Shown here piece after piece: positions 10,218-21,945 of a stretch of DNA of 64,000 nt; position 1 is the first letter of the stretch; the number at the start of each line of letters is the position of its first letter. Source of the DNA: Mucor racemosus. Taxonomy: Eukaryota > Mucoromycota > Mucoromycetes > Mucorales > Mucoraceae. The notes under the pieces are model-generated. The model did not search any database. It had not been told where the DNA came from and saw only the letters and a program-made list of their open reading frames with translations. The stretch spans positions 372,001-436,000 of the forward strand of contig JAPEHQ010000016.1 in the NCBI GenBank assembly GCA_027405735.1. Reading direction: 5' to 3'. The translations under genes were made by a program, and so were the position numbers.

Positions 10218-10455
10218 GTTCCGATTATTTTGAAAATTGGAAACTATGAAAATCAAATTTTTGAAGAAAATTCAAATTTTGTCAACTGGAGTAATTAAAA
10301 AAAGTCATTTAATATGTATGTACTATGTGTTTAATTGAATATTTAAAATTCAGGATCACAATTTAAGTATTGGCGGTAAAAGTCTTAAAATTCAGTTTTT
10401 TCTTACAAATTTGTTAAAAGGTTATATAATTATTTATGGTCTAACAGTCATAGAA

Positions 10456-10529
10456 GCTCGTTTAGCTCAGTTGGTTAGAGCGTGGTGCTAATAACGCCAA
10501 GGTCAACAGTTCGACCCTGTTAATGAGCA
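10456..10529 (+). tRNA. tRNA-Ile (anticodon AAT)
   Basis: Complete 74-nt cloverleaf without intron. The acceptor stem GCTCGTT pairs with AATGAGC (one G-T pair), followed by discriminator A. D arm is GCTCAGTTGGTTAGAGC. The anticodon loop CTAATAA places AAT at 34-36, read as IAU after editing. The T arm AACAG-TTCGACC-CTGTT matches the B box. A T6 run at 10534-10539 is the RNA polymerase III terminator. Confidence 0.97.
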
Positions 10530-10533
10530 CTTA

Positions 10534-10539
10534 TTTTTT
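10534..10539 (+). terminator. Pol III terminator of tRNA-Ile
   Basis: Run of six T starting 5 nt after the tRNA discriminator base. Confidence 0.8.
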
Positions 10540-11212
10540 GTAATTTTTACGAAAATAGTGTGTGTAGCCTTGCTTTTTCCTCTTCAATTTTTTTTGTATT
10601 CATACTAACTGTATCAGCGTTATGTTGAGAAACCTATTCTTTTTTTTCGCAACCAGCACAGCATTTGAAAGTTTGTTACGTAAATGTATATATAATATGC
10701 GTGTGCTTGTATACAATTCCATATGGAAATGTGAGAACTCATTTTACATTTTCCCATCCACAGAATGCATTAGGTTGTACATAATGTAAATGTATGAAGA
10801 AACAGTAGATAAATAAGCATTTTAGGAGAAATTACTAAAGGATACATATTTTCATGCCGTTGTGGCTAACTTCATGTACATATAATGTTTGTATCTCATA
10901 AACTTCGAGTTAATTTTAATGTTTGTAGCTTTTACGCTGATTTTTAAATGTATATTTATCCATATAAGCGAAATGAACTAAACTTAACTTTAAATATATT
11001 AAGTATAATGACTAATGTCTATAGAAAATAGTCGACAGTTCTAATTTTTTGTATGTAAAAGGAAAATTTATTATAAAAAATCAATGATAGAAACACTGAA
11101 TGATATGTAAGATATATGTATAGAAGATTATAAAAAGGAAAAGCCAAAAAGGTAAAAAAAAAAAAAAAGGGTGAGGAGGGGATTATGGCATTGTTGTCTT
11201 TTCTACTGAAAC
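10540..11212. other. Intergenic between tRNA-Ile and the AKR gene
   Basis: No gene seen. The right part is the 3' flank of the minus-strand AKR, with A-rich and T-rich tracts near 11155-11168. Confidence 0.5.
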
Positions 11213-12246
11213 TTAGTAGAATAAAGGAATCTTTTGAGCATTAACCATAGGGTCATTGAAGCGAAGACCCATATCCAACTTGTTAATACACTCGATATCT
11301 TCTTCTTCCATCTCCCAATTCAATGCCTCCAAATTCATTCTCATACGATCAATACTCAAACTCTTTGGTACAACGGCAACAGATCGTTCAAGAGACCAAC
11401 GCAAAGCAACTTCAGAAGGGTTTCTATTATATTTTGCAGCGACATCTTTAATGACAGGGTTCTCAAACAAGGGCTCAACAGCTTTTGCTCTTTTGGAACC
11501 AGTGGAAATGAATGAAGTAGGGCCAAACGAAGAATATGCAGTTACTGCAATGCCTTGAGATTGAGCCCAATTAACAAGGTGTTCTTGAGACAAATATGGA
11601 TGAAGTTCAATCTGCAATAAGCTAGGAGGAATTCTTGAATAAGTAAGCATATCCATCAAAAGTTGACAATTGAAATTGGATACACCAATATTGCGAGTAA
11701 GGCCTGCTTCTACGAGCTTTTCCATCTCAGCCCAGCATTCATGCATAGGAGCACGATCCAAGGTAATCTTGCAGTCCTTGTCATCGCCAGGTTGATACCA
11801 TCCAGGAGGATACTTGTGTTCAATAGGAACGTACTTGAGTGGAAGAGGGACTATGTTATTGTAGAGTAATGAGAAAGATTGTACAGAACTAGATAATTTT
11901 ACTTACAATGTACGAGGAACATGTCAACATAGTCCAATTCAAGTTGCTTCAGTTGTTGGTCAAGGGCAAGGCGAACATGCTCTTTCTTATGATAGGTACT
12001 CCAGAGTTTTGTAGTTAAGAATATGTCTTCACGTCGAACTAAACCTTCTTTAATTGCCATGTTGATGCCTTTACCAATAGAGACTTCATTTTTGTAGTTG
12101 CTGGCACTATCAATCAATCTGTACCCGACTTTGATGGCATTGTAGATGGTCTCAGGAGCATCCTTAGGGTCAACTTTCCAGCAACCAAAACCAATTAAAG
12201 GCATCTTGTCGCCAGAAGGTTGGAGAGTAATGTATTCTACAGTCAT
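11213..12246 (-). CDS. Xylose-reductase-type aldo-keto reductase (paralog 1)
   Basis: Two exons, 12246-11907 and 11850-11213, joined by a 56-nt GTAAGT..TAG intron, give 325 residues, the usual length for AKR family 2. NAD(P)H-dependent carbonyl reduction in the cytosol; D-xylose to xylitol is the likely reaction given LIGFGCWKVD near the N-terminus, SSFGPTSF in the middle and VVPKS plus GLRFNDPM at the C-terminus. The catalytic tetrad is intact: D46, Y51, K80, H113. I start at MTVEYITLQ because upstream in-frame codons encode a Phe-run of no AKR character. The intron splits the codon after H113 (CAT T|TC), exactly as in the paralog at 18709. Substrate could also be glycerol/erythrose-type aldehydes; family confidence is high, substrate moderate. 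Confidence 0.92.
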
Positions 12247-14831
12247 TTTGTTTGTTAATTGTATTCTAAAATCAAGTTGAGATTTTAATTGACTGAAGAA
12301 AAAAAACGATATAATCAAATGTCCTTTTATATATTTTCATGAACATTGAAAATTCAATCTAAATAGCTAATATATATAATCTATTTAATCTATGGAATTT
12401 ATCTATGTGAGATATCATTCAATGCGACTAGATTAAGTTTGAGTATTATTGTTAACAGTGGATTAAATGTCGTCATTGAGGGATATCTGTACAGTATAAT
12501 AAACAAGGTGACCCGTAACTTGATGATATCAAATATAATTGTGCATTCAACTCTATTGAATTGTTTTTGGTTTAGTTTATTATCTGAGAAGAGAGAGAGA
12601 GAGAAAAGGATAGTTAGAGGTACAAATGATCCCCCAGAAAAGTATCGTAATTGCATCACTGTGCCTTTTTCTTATTATTTAATAATGGGTTTATTATCTA
12701 TCATTCTTATCTGTTTTGTTTTCCCCTTGCCCATGTTTCTACTTTTTTTTCATCGATTATGATATATCGAGAAAAAAGAGCCAAAGAAGAATGACATGAG
12801 AGTGTGCATGCTTATTGAAATCAATCGAAGTGTGTGAATTAAGATTTCATTCTTTCGATCTCAGTTATTTATCACCACTGTTTATACCATAATGATCAAT
12901 ATAGTTATAGTATAGTCGACCCCACACTTGTTGTGTGTATTACAAAGAAAAAAGTAGAAATATTTTGTTCCGATTTCTCATGGAATCTGACACAAGCAGA
13001 TGTTATTATTTATTAAGTGTATATTTTTGCACTAGTGCTATCTATGTTCTTCATCAACATCTCACGAGTACATGAATCTGAGCCGCTTTTTTTCATTATA
13101 TCTAGTATATATAGATAAGAGAATTATACTATCCGAGCAACGGGCTCATTGTTCTAATTTGTTTGAAATAGAAGTAAATAGACTTCATTTTTCTGAATTC
13201 CATCTTTTTTCTTTTTTACATGTAAATATGGTAATACTTTATTTAAAGTAATGTCAATATTTTATTTATATATGTAATGTAATTCCCCTGAAAAAAGCAA
13301 ATAAAATACCTCACACACACATGTTACAGAATTGTACTAGTTCATCATCAATACCAATTTACGTTTTTTTTACTATTATATACCCTTATCTGAAAAGAAG
13401 CTTACAGAATAAAAAGAATTAAGAGTAACTTCCATATTCCAAATCAGTTAAATTTAAGATTTCCACCTATTTTGCATTTTTATTATTGAAAAACAACAAT
13501 AACAAAACATGGAAAAGTTAGCTCGAATAAATTGACTCAATATTTTCATTTAAAATGAGTTGATTTAATCATTTGATAAGCAAGTAAAAAAAGTAAAATG
13601 ATAAAGGAAATATGACAAGCAAAACAAAAATTTCTGGTACAAACAAACGAACCAGAAATATTTCAGATCCGATATCATTTGCCTATCCTGGTAACCGATT
13701 TTGCACATATGTTAGACGTACATATGCATGTTTACAATTACCTGTATAAGATATGTGACCTCATTGATTTATTTCATGGGCAAGCTAAATTCAAAGAAAA
13801 TCACATTCTTCTATTCAACACTTCATTATGGTATGGTAACATAACCATTGTTACACTGAATCATATCGCATTAACAAGGGACTTGTCGGCACTCGGAATT
13901 TGGTTCAATCAAGGTACACAAAAATGTTTGAAATGGTAAGTTTTCGCCCGAACTCTTATAGGTATAACCTAGAGGATATATTGCACAAAAAATATTACAT
14001 TATACTTGACCAAAATTGTATCTTGACAGTTCCAAGGTATGTACAAAAAATTAGACAATTCTTCTTATTTCGAATGAAGTTTACTGTGGACGTGCATGCA
14101 TTTGGTAAGCCTTTCATGCAAGAAATCCAATAGAATTTCATCAAAAGAAAATATCAGCATACGAGATATATGCTGATACATTGTATTGCATTATTTTTTA
14201 TTCAATCACTGTCTTGTGCATAGTAAAAAAATATTTTTATGTACATTTGCAATAGCATTTTATTCACAATGACTGGCGCCATTTCATTAGTGATCTTTTG
14301 TACCTGAAAAAAAACTTGACAGCAGCTAATCATTTGAACTTCGAGGTGCACCCTGTAGTTGCTTAAAGTAAAAGGTGATTAAATATAAAAGATTTGGTCA
14401 GGGCCAATTATGAAGTAAGGCCTCTCTTGTAGTGGATTTGGTTACATAAATCTTTTGATATCTTATTAAAATGTACAGCAGGTTTATATGGACAGGAAGA
14501 TATTAGAGTGCTGGTAGAAAACTATGGCTATTGGAAAGTGATCCCCCTATAGTTTCTTTAAAAATGATCAGGGTCAAACCCTGTATTCTTAAATTTTCCC
14601 ATCGTAAGCGAATGCTGTTATGAAACATCAACAAAAAAACTTTTTCATTTTGTATCACCAAAATATGTTTTTGAGTATTTTTTTGTAGATAAAAATATAG
14701 AATGTATGTTTTATTTAATAAAAATGTATTTTTGAATGAAAGAAAATATTAACAATCATCTTAGATAGAGAAAAAAATAATAAAAGATGGGCTATTTTTT
14801 AAAATATAATACAATTTCTGTCGTTTTGGAT
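12247..14831. other. Long intergenic region
   Basis: 5' flank of the AKR gene (right of 12246) and 3' flank of OTC. Holds a (GA)n tract at about 12591-12603 and two overlapping ORFs at 13679-14133 that look non-coding. No RNA gene or repeat boundary identified. Confidence 0.5.
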
Positions 14832-15981
14832 TTAGATACCACCGCGAACCATCAAGGCATCAACAACAGAAAGAATGGTCCACTTTCTGTTCTCAGCTTC
14901 AGGGAAGACTAAAGAACGTTCAGAGTAAAAGACCTCATCATCAACTTCTTCGGGCTTACGAGGAAGACAGTGCATAAAGATCCAGTCAGGTTTAGCTTCA
15001 CCACGTTTAGCTAAATCACTTGTAACTTGATAACCCTCAAATTCTGCAAGACGCTTCTTCTTTTCTTCTTCTTGACCCATACTAACCCAAGTATCAGTGA
15101 CAATGATATCACAATCTTTGATAGCTTCCTCGGGACTAGTAGTAAACACAATAGAAGCACCAGTCTTCTTGGCATCAGCTTGAGCAATGTCAATTACATC
15201 TTGATCGCAAACATAACCAGGAGGGCAAGCAGCAGATACACTAATACCACATTTGGGGAAAGCTACCAAGATTTCTTGAAGAATGTTATTAGCATCACCA
15301 ACCCATGCGACCTTCAAACCATTTAAGGTTTCACGGGGATGTTGAGTATGTGCAGAATAAACACCCTTGGCTACATTATTTTTCTTGTGATGATAATATT
15401 CATGAATTGTCATTAAATCAGCCAAGATTTGAGTAGGATGATATTTGTCAGACAAGGCATTAATCACAGGTACAGCAGATTCTTTAGCAAGAGTCTAGAA
15501 ATTAAGATTTTATTTAGATCTCTTTCAAATTCCCATATTCATAATAAAAAGCCTACCTCGATCTCATCATGACCACCAACACGGGCCATGATACCATCAA
15601 CCATAGAACTAACAACACGGGTTGTATCCAATAAAGATTCATTAACACCGAGCTGAATATCTTGAGAACCCAAGAACATGGCATTTCCACCTACAAGATA
15701 TGTCAGATTTCTTATTCAATTAATCTCCATATTTCAAATTTACCTAAATAACCAACAGCAGTTTCAGTAGCAACACGAGTACGAGTGGATCTCTTTGAAA
15801 AGATAAGACCTAATGTCTTTCCAGTCAAAGGACGATCAGTACGGGCTTTGGGATGACTGTACTTTGACTCGACCTTGAATTGAATAGCACGATTGACTAA
15901 ATCAAGGAGTTGTTCTGCAGTATAATCAGCAGTAGTGATGAAATGATTTGGCTTTGAAGTATTAATTGTAATTGCAGACAT
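14832..15981 (-). CDS. ARG3: Ornithine carbamoyltransferase
   Basis: Three exons, 15981-15744, 15690-15557 and 15494-14832, encode 344 residues. Makes citrulline from ornithine and carbamoyl phosphate in arginine synthesis. Hallmarks: carbamoyl-phosphate loop STRTR at 65-69, GGNAMFLG opening exon 2, HPTQ at about 143, DTWVSMG at about 258 (ornithine side) and the catalytic HCLPR at 299-303. Only about 13 residues precede the conserved HFITTADYT that starts the mature enzyme in mitochondrial homologs, so no obvious presequence is encoded; a cytosolic location as in S. cerevisiae is inferred. Two TGAGTCA sites lie 192 and 220 bp upstream of the ATG, fitting general amino acid control by a Gcn4/CPC1-type bZIP. 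No defect seen. Confidence 0.96.
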
Positions 15982-16172
15982 ATTTTAATATAATATAAAA
16001 GAAGAAAGATGGAATAATCTAATGAATAGACCAAAAAAATCTAAAACAAATCTTCCATTATATATATCCTTTTTAACGCGGAGTATATTCAAACAATCCG
16101 ATCGGCCGTTATCATGAATTGCTTTTTTTGGGCTATTTTTTTTTACCCCAGATTCATAGCATACTGTAACTG

Positions 16173-16179
16173 TGAGTCA
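16173..16179. promoter_or_regulatory. Gcn4/AP-1-type site TGAGTCA (proximal)
   Basis: Matches the palindromic TGA(C/G)TCA bound by Gcn4/CPC1 bZIP factors. 192 bp upstream of the OTC start codon. Function inferred from the motif and the arginine-biosynthetic target. Confidence 0.6.
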
Positions 16180-16200
16180 TAGAGTGTAAGAATATCATAT

Positions 16201-16207
16201 TGAGTCA
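16201..16207. promoter_or_regulatory. Gcn4/AP-1-type site TGAGTCA (distal)
   Basis: Second copy of the site, 28 bp from the first (start to start) and 220 bp upstream of the OTC ATG. Pairing makes chance occurrence less likely. Confidence 0.55.
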
Positions 16208-17226
16208 CAAAAAAAGTATTGAGACGCTTAATTGTTTTAGTTTTATACTATAATATTTGGTAGATTTCTTGGAAAATTGATTAAATAAAGTAGATATTTA
16301 CTAGAAAACTGATTTATGAGAATTTGCATAATTTTATATCGCAGTTAATCACAAAAAAGTGGTAGCATTGTATGTTCACTCTTGCCTGATTCCTGCTTGT
16401 CGTTGTTGCCTGAATTGTAGTTGAAACCCAGTTCAAGCATGCTGTTTAGATAACTCATAGGTAGGTGGGTTATATTTTAAACGAATAAAAGCATTCAAGA
16501 ACAAATTTCTACAAACAAAAAAAAAAAAGAAAAAGTAAACAAATAATAAAGTACAAGAGTTCAAATTATAATGTAGCAAATCAATAATCTAAGGCATTGA
16601 TCTCATGTATATCAATAATGCTATATACTTTTCGAGTTGATATCTCTTAAATTTTCGATAAGGATTAAGAACCATCTAATCAATTAAACTACAGCGAATC
16701 AACACATGCTTTTTTTCATAGTACCAGGAAAAATAAATTTCTCGAAAAAAACTTTATTCTAAATGATTAGGTAACCCAATCATAAGCTAGTTAAATGCTC
16801 ATATGTAATATAACATCATGTAATAAACAGCACCATATATACTATTCGCTTTTTCTGGTATAATGCCTGTCTAAAGTTTCAATCTTGGTCATTTTCGAAT
16901 AGCATTGAAAGAAGGCTGAATATTTCAGGGAAAATACATACAATAAGTATTGAAAAAATTCAGGTATACAATTGTTTATAATCGGCTTCAATGAACAATA
17001 AACAAAAAGGCAATTGCTAACATAAAGCATAACGGCATCAGCTTTCATATGCTATAACTTGTCTATATTCCCAGAGATAATATAATCAGAAGAAAAAGCG
17101 TTATTGCTGTCGCCGAAAGAAAAAGTTTCAACAAAACAGTTGGGTAATGAAGGTTCTTTAAAGAACAAAGATGAGGCTTTTATGATTTCATAAATCTTCA
17201 TCGAGATTATCTTTTATGCAAACCGT

Positions 17227-17340
17227 AAAATGAGCGTTTGTTTCATAGTGCTATGGGAGCCTGTGTTGTGCGTAGAATGGATTTGCATTATGACAATTGG
17301 ATTTCAAAATAATATAACCTTCTAAATAAACGCTCATTTT
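17227..17340. repeat. Short inverted-repeat element (MITE-like)
   Basis: AAAATGAGCGTTT at 17227-17239 and its exact complement AAACGCTCATTTT at 17328-17340 bound a 114-bp segment. 13 of 13 terminal bases pair. No clear target duplication (flanks CCGT and CGCTG), so it may be a MITE or a structured regulatory segment. Confidence 0.5.
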
Positions 17341-18708
17341 CGCTGTTTTTGATATTTTTATCAAATAGTACATATATATATATATGTGTGTGCTTTGCAT
17401 ATTTATGGTTGCTTATTTGATTTTATCTCTACTTTTCAACCATCAAAGCAACTTTAAAAATCCTTTAAATGTGGATTTTACACTATTATCAAAAATTGAA
17501 TTCCCGCTTGATTTTTTGTTTCCAAATCATGAAATCGGACACAATTTCGAAAATTTTGACTTTTCAGCACATATTCCTCAAAAACTAGTAAGTAAAAGTC
17601 TATAGCTATCTAATTAACATCTGTACAACTTTTGATGGCGCATCTAATGATACTATTTTAAAAATAATTTTGCATTAAAAATTTGCCAAGAATTGCGAAA
17701 ATCAAAATATCAGTTTTCCTTGAAAAAATCGATATTTTGAATAACCAACCGTAAATTGGATAATTTTATATAATAGCAGGATGTTTTCTGTACATTTTTA
17801 TCTAATATATGTCTTAGTAAAATACCGCATTTTTGGGGTTAAAAAATGAAAATAGCGATTTTGAGCGATTTCCATCTATACTTGTAAGGGTTGAGAGAGT
17901 CAAAATTTCGAAATTTTTTATCATTTCAAAAACATAAAAAAATAATATACACAGTAGGTAGATGAAATAAGAAATAGTTTAAATTAAATTTGGGCTCTGA
18001 AAAATGGCGAAAAGTATGTAAAAAAATTCTTTAAATATGATCACATCAGGGAATTTTGGGTCTAAACATTGAGTTACGATTGCATATTTCACAAATCTGC
18101 TAAATGTGTAAATTTTAACTACCATAAAACCTTCACAAAATGCATCAAGCTATAGCAGATATTTGTATAATTTTATTTGTAAAGCAACATAATTTCAATT
18201 TTAGCTTTAAATGCGTTCATTATGCAAAAATACGAATAAACCAAAATATAGTACAAGGTGCCATAGTTTGAAGCAGCTATTAACAATCAAGTGATGCATG
18301 TGAATGACAGGGTAATGTCAGTATACGGGAAGTTGAATTAGAGTTGAATTAGACCCATTGCTCCCATTGTCAGTCAACATTAAGCAGTACTAATTAGTAA
18401 TCAAACCCTGAAGTTGATCTTGTCATACACTTAATTTCAAGTAAGCGACTGCTGCGGCAGAGGGTCTAAGGATGTGCAAAAAGTCTTATTCGGTTAGGTT
18501 GGACTCTTCCAGTTACCTTTTTCCCAGAGATTTCCTGCTACAACGCTGACATTTCGGCGAATGAAGTACGTCCCAGCAGAAACAAGATCTTTCCAGTCGT
18601 CGGTTTAGAAAATACAAGAAATCAACCGCGGGCGCAAAAAATACATAAAAAGAGCATAAAACAAAACAAAACACTTTTTTCTTTTATATATATTACGCAA
18701 TTATTAAA

Positions 18709-19788
18709 ATGACTACAGATTACGTTACCTTAGATAGAACCGGAGACAAAATGCCTCTTCGCGGTTTCGGTTGTTGGAAGATTGACAAGAAAGATGCTGA
18801 AAACACCATTTATCAAGCAATCAAGATTGGTTACAGACTTTTTGATGGTGCCTGTGATTATGGTAATGAAGTCGAAGTTGGTCGTGGTGTTAATAAAGCT
18901 ATCAAGGACGGTTTGGTTAAGAGAGAAGAGCTTTTCAGTAAGTTGTAAATAGTGACGAAACAGGAAAGATATATATATTTAATCATAAAATAGTTGTTAC
19001 TAAATTATGGAACACTTTCCACAGCAAACAACACGTTCGTGCTGCTTTTGATAGACAATTGAAAGATTGGGGACTCGAATATTTCGACCTTTATCTTATT
19101 CATTGTAAGTATACATTGGTGATTTTGTAGAGTATTTACTTGACATTTTTGTTCATATTTAGTCCCTATTCCCTTGCAATACGTCGATCCTTCTGTTAAT
19201 TACCCTCCCGAATGGTACGTTCCTAATGCTGATAAGCTCACATTTGAACGCTCTCCCATTCACGAATGTTGGGCCGAGATGGAAAAGTTAGTTGAAGCCA
19301 AATTAACTCGTAACATTGGTGTTGCCAACTTTAACTGTCAAGCTATTCTCGATATGCTTTCTTATGCAAAGATTAAGCCTGCAGTTTTGCAAATTGAAAT
19401 CCATCCCTTGTTACCTCAAGAACGTTTAGTCAAGTGGGTTCAAGAACAAGGCATTCAAGTTACTGCTTACTCTTCATTTGGTCCTACTTCATACGTTGAT
19501 TTGTCTGAATCTGGCAAAACATATCAATCTTTGCTCGCTAATGATAATGTTAAATCCATTGCTGATAAACACAATATTACCACTGGTCAAGTATTGTTAC
19601 GTTATGCCCTTGACAGAAATATTGCTGTTATTCCCAAGAGTGTACATGAGGAAAGAATGAAGAGTAATTTGGATATTTTAAACATCAAGTTGGATCAACA
19701 AGACAACAAGGCTTTGAGTAGCTTTAAAACTAACCAAAGATTCAATGATCCTATGCTTTTTGGCTTTGGATTGCCACTTTTTGATTAA
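18709..19788 (+). CDS. Xylose-reductase-type aldo-keto reductase (paralog 2)
   Basis: Three exons, 18709-18937, 18994-19104 and 19163-19788, encode 321 residues. Same reaction class and fold as the gene at 11213. The N-terminal [20 protein letters not shown] and [14 protein letters not shown] are especially close to fungal D-xylose reductases. Catalytic tetrad D46, Y51, K80, H113 is present at identical numbering; NADPH-binding VIPKS followed by ERMKSN is intact. The second intron is at the same place and phase as the only intron of paralog 1 (after H113), while the first intron (after F76) is unique to this copy. A CT/T-rich tract and TATATATA sit just before the ATG. Ends in the family-typical FNDPM..LPLFD. 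Confidence 0.93.
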
Positions 19789-20184
19789 TTATATTTTGTT
19801 GTTCATTCAATAAATGTTTATTATAATCTAAATAAATGCGAATAATTATTATGTACATTGAGTTAAGCTTCTTAGTATTTAAATACATTAGCTTTGATAC
19901 TATTATGACATTATTTACCTAGCAACTACAATCAGAAAGATGTATATGCAATTACCATATTAACCAGGACGGCAAAAAATGTACAGTTTATTAAAAAATG
20001 TTGAGCATTGATATATATATATATATAAAGTAAAAAAGAAAAAAGAAAATCTAAAGCATTGTAAATGAAATATAGAGGATTTCCCCCATTCTCCCAGGAG
20101 CTTTCAAATGAACATATCTTTTCTCAAGGTATGGTTCATCACCAGAAAGCTCTTGGTGAGAGAATTATAAAAATAAAAAAGGGT
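19789..20184. other. Convergent 3' flanks of AKR2 and ACOT9
   Basis: Tail-to-tail spacer with AATAAA-type signals near 19810-19835 for the plus gene and a (TA)n run near 20010. Nothing else seen. Confidence 0.6.
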
Positions 20185-21945
20185 CTAATCATGTTGTTGG
20201 ACGCCGGCTTCCAACATGGCATGTCTAGCATGGATACCTTGGAAACGTCTACGTTTGGCGTCAATCCAAAGCATAGTTTCAGCATAGGTCTTTGGTAAGA
20301 TACGGCGAAGTTTGAGCTTATCATTACCAGATGCTAATGTAAAGTGGAAGATGTTTGTGGTTTCACGGGTACCTTTTTCAATGTTGACAACTTCGGCAAT
20401 CACACGAACTTGTACTGAGCGATGAGGATAGCCTTCAGATAAGACAATACCAGATCTTAAATTCAACAAAGTACCAACATGAACGGGCTTTCTGAATGTA
20501 ACTTCATCCATAGATAATAAAGTGGGAGAAGATGACTTCATAAAAAGGTTTGTGTTAGCATAAGCAAGTTCGTAAGCACGACGCATCAAATAACCACCAA
20601 AGATGTTGTTGTGAATATTTCTGTCTTGAGGTTGCATTAAAAAGTTACTTTCAATCTTTGTATCACGCATCCAAACCATATTTTCAGGTAAAGGCTGCAT
20701 CTCATCAGAGGATTGGGAATTTACAAATGCATCGTCACTCAAACCGTTTGTATATTGAGAATATTGCAAGAAAATGTCATGAATATCAAGACGTTCTTCA
20801 GGTGTAGGAGGCTGACGAAGCAAGGATGTTTCAGCTGCACGTCTCTTTCTCTTTTTGTTTGCTTCGGCCATTTCAAAGAGCCTTTCCTCAGCAGGAGAAG
20901 TTAATCTCAAAGGATTGATTTTAACAGGTTTTTGAGTACCACTATCAATGGCTACCATGGTAAATCTTGTTGCCAATACAGTGTTTTTGCGAAGAATACC
21001 AAGGTTTTCGGGGCTTTCAATGGCATCAGCACTGGAGCCATCTTCACCTTCAGGAACAATCTCGGCCTTGATGAAAACTGAAATATTTTGATTAGATATT
21101 TACTTCATTATGATGTAAAAGCTGATTTACTCACTCTCCATGGAACTGCTACCGACATAAGTAACATGTCCACTTAATTTATAGTTTTCAATACCAGCTT
21201 CGGGCAAGAAAAGGTCAAGACGATCAACACTAGCAGTAACTACAGTTACAGGAGGAGCTTCAGGGTCTCCATTGTCAATATGTTTATATGCAATAGCACC
21301 AGCAAGAGCATCCAAATCTAATTGCGTAATATCAATTAAGTAAGGATCAAATGAAACCGCATTAAATGAAACTTTGTGGAGTTTCTAATTTAACAATGAC
21401 ACATACCTTCCAAAAGTTTTCCTGTACGAATTTTACCATCAGAAAAGATATATTCATCCAAAAGCTCTGGAGATGACTTGAAGGGCAAGTATTCTTGCAT
21501 GTAAGAATCCTTCATCTAAATTAGGCAGTAATTAAGATAACCGGAGAATGAATTAAACAAACTAACCAAAAAATCTTTATCTCTTGTCCACTTACTGTTC
21601 TGTCAATTAAATTACGAGGCTTAGATGTACTGTTGGTTACAGGTTTTTTAGATTCATGGTGAAGGATTTTGTCCATCCAGAAACCGGTAGGTCTAACGGT
21701 ATAGACAGAATCAGCATCTAGAATCAAAGATTAATCAGATAAAATGTAAAAAAAAAAAAAAAAAAAAAACAATATTTGTAATGACATTTACTCTCTTTAT
21801 TATTGTTGATCTTGGTAGTAGAATGAATTGAAGCAGCCTTATTAGCAATGATAGACTTTGTTTGCTTGGTTACAATGCTTCTGACTTGATTAGACAAGAC
21901 TAAACGTCTTAATGGTTGTTGATATCTTTGACAGGTATTCCACAT
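20185..21945 (-). CDS. ACOT9: Mitochondrial ACOT9-type acyl-CoA thioesterase
   Basis: Five exons, 21945-21792, 21717-21596, 21515-21407, 21317-21135 and 21077-20185, encode 486 residues. Hydrolyses acyl-CoA to free acid and CoA. Two hot-dog domains are visible: one around VVTASVDRLDLFLPE..SGHVTYVGSSSMES (exon 4) and one around NIHNNIFGGYLMRRAYELAY..MDEVTFRKPVHVGT (exon 5), the pair typical of ACOT9/BFIT proteins. The first about 45 residues are rich in Arg, Ser, Gln and Lys with almost no acidic residues, a likely mitochondrial presequence. I start at MWNTCQRYQ; an in-frame upstream Met would add a hydrophobic stretch unlike a presequence. A KKRKRRA patch lies in a charged linker between the two domains. 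Convergent with AKR2. Confidence 0.92.

Larger units (their letters stand above)
15982..18708. other. Intergenic region between OTC and AKR paralog 2
   Basis: 5' flanks of the two divergent genes OTC (-) and AKR2 (+), separated by about 2.7 kb. Contains the Gcn4-type sites, a 114-bp inverted-repeat element (17227-17340), a (TA)n/(TG)n tract near 17370, and AT-rich sequence with only short ORFs. Confidence 0.5.

Noticed and set aside
13679..14133. Two overlapping ORFs (86 and 77 codons) with a GTAAGT at 13936 that could be spliced
   Set aside because: No recognisable domain, no consistent exon structure and AT-driven composition. Could be a relic but not supportable.
17384..17605. 73-codon ORF with a hydrophobic N-terminus resembling a signal peptide
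   Set aside because: Lies in AT-rich DNA without a conserved continuation or splice partner.
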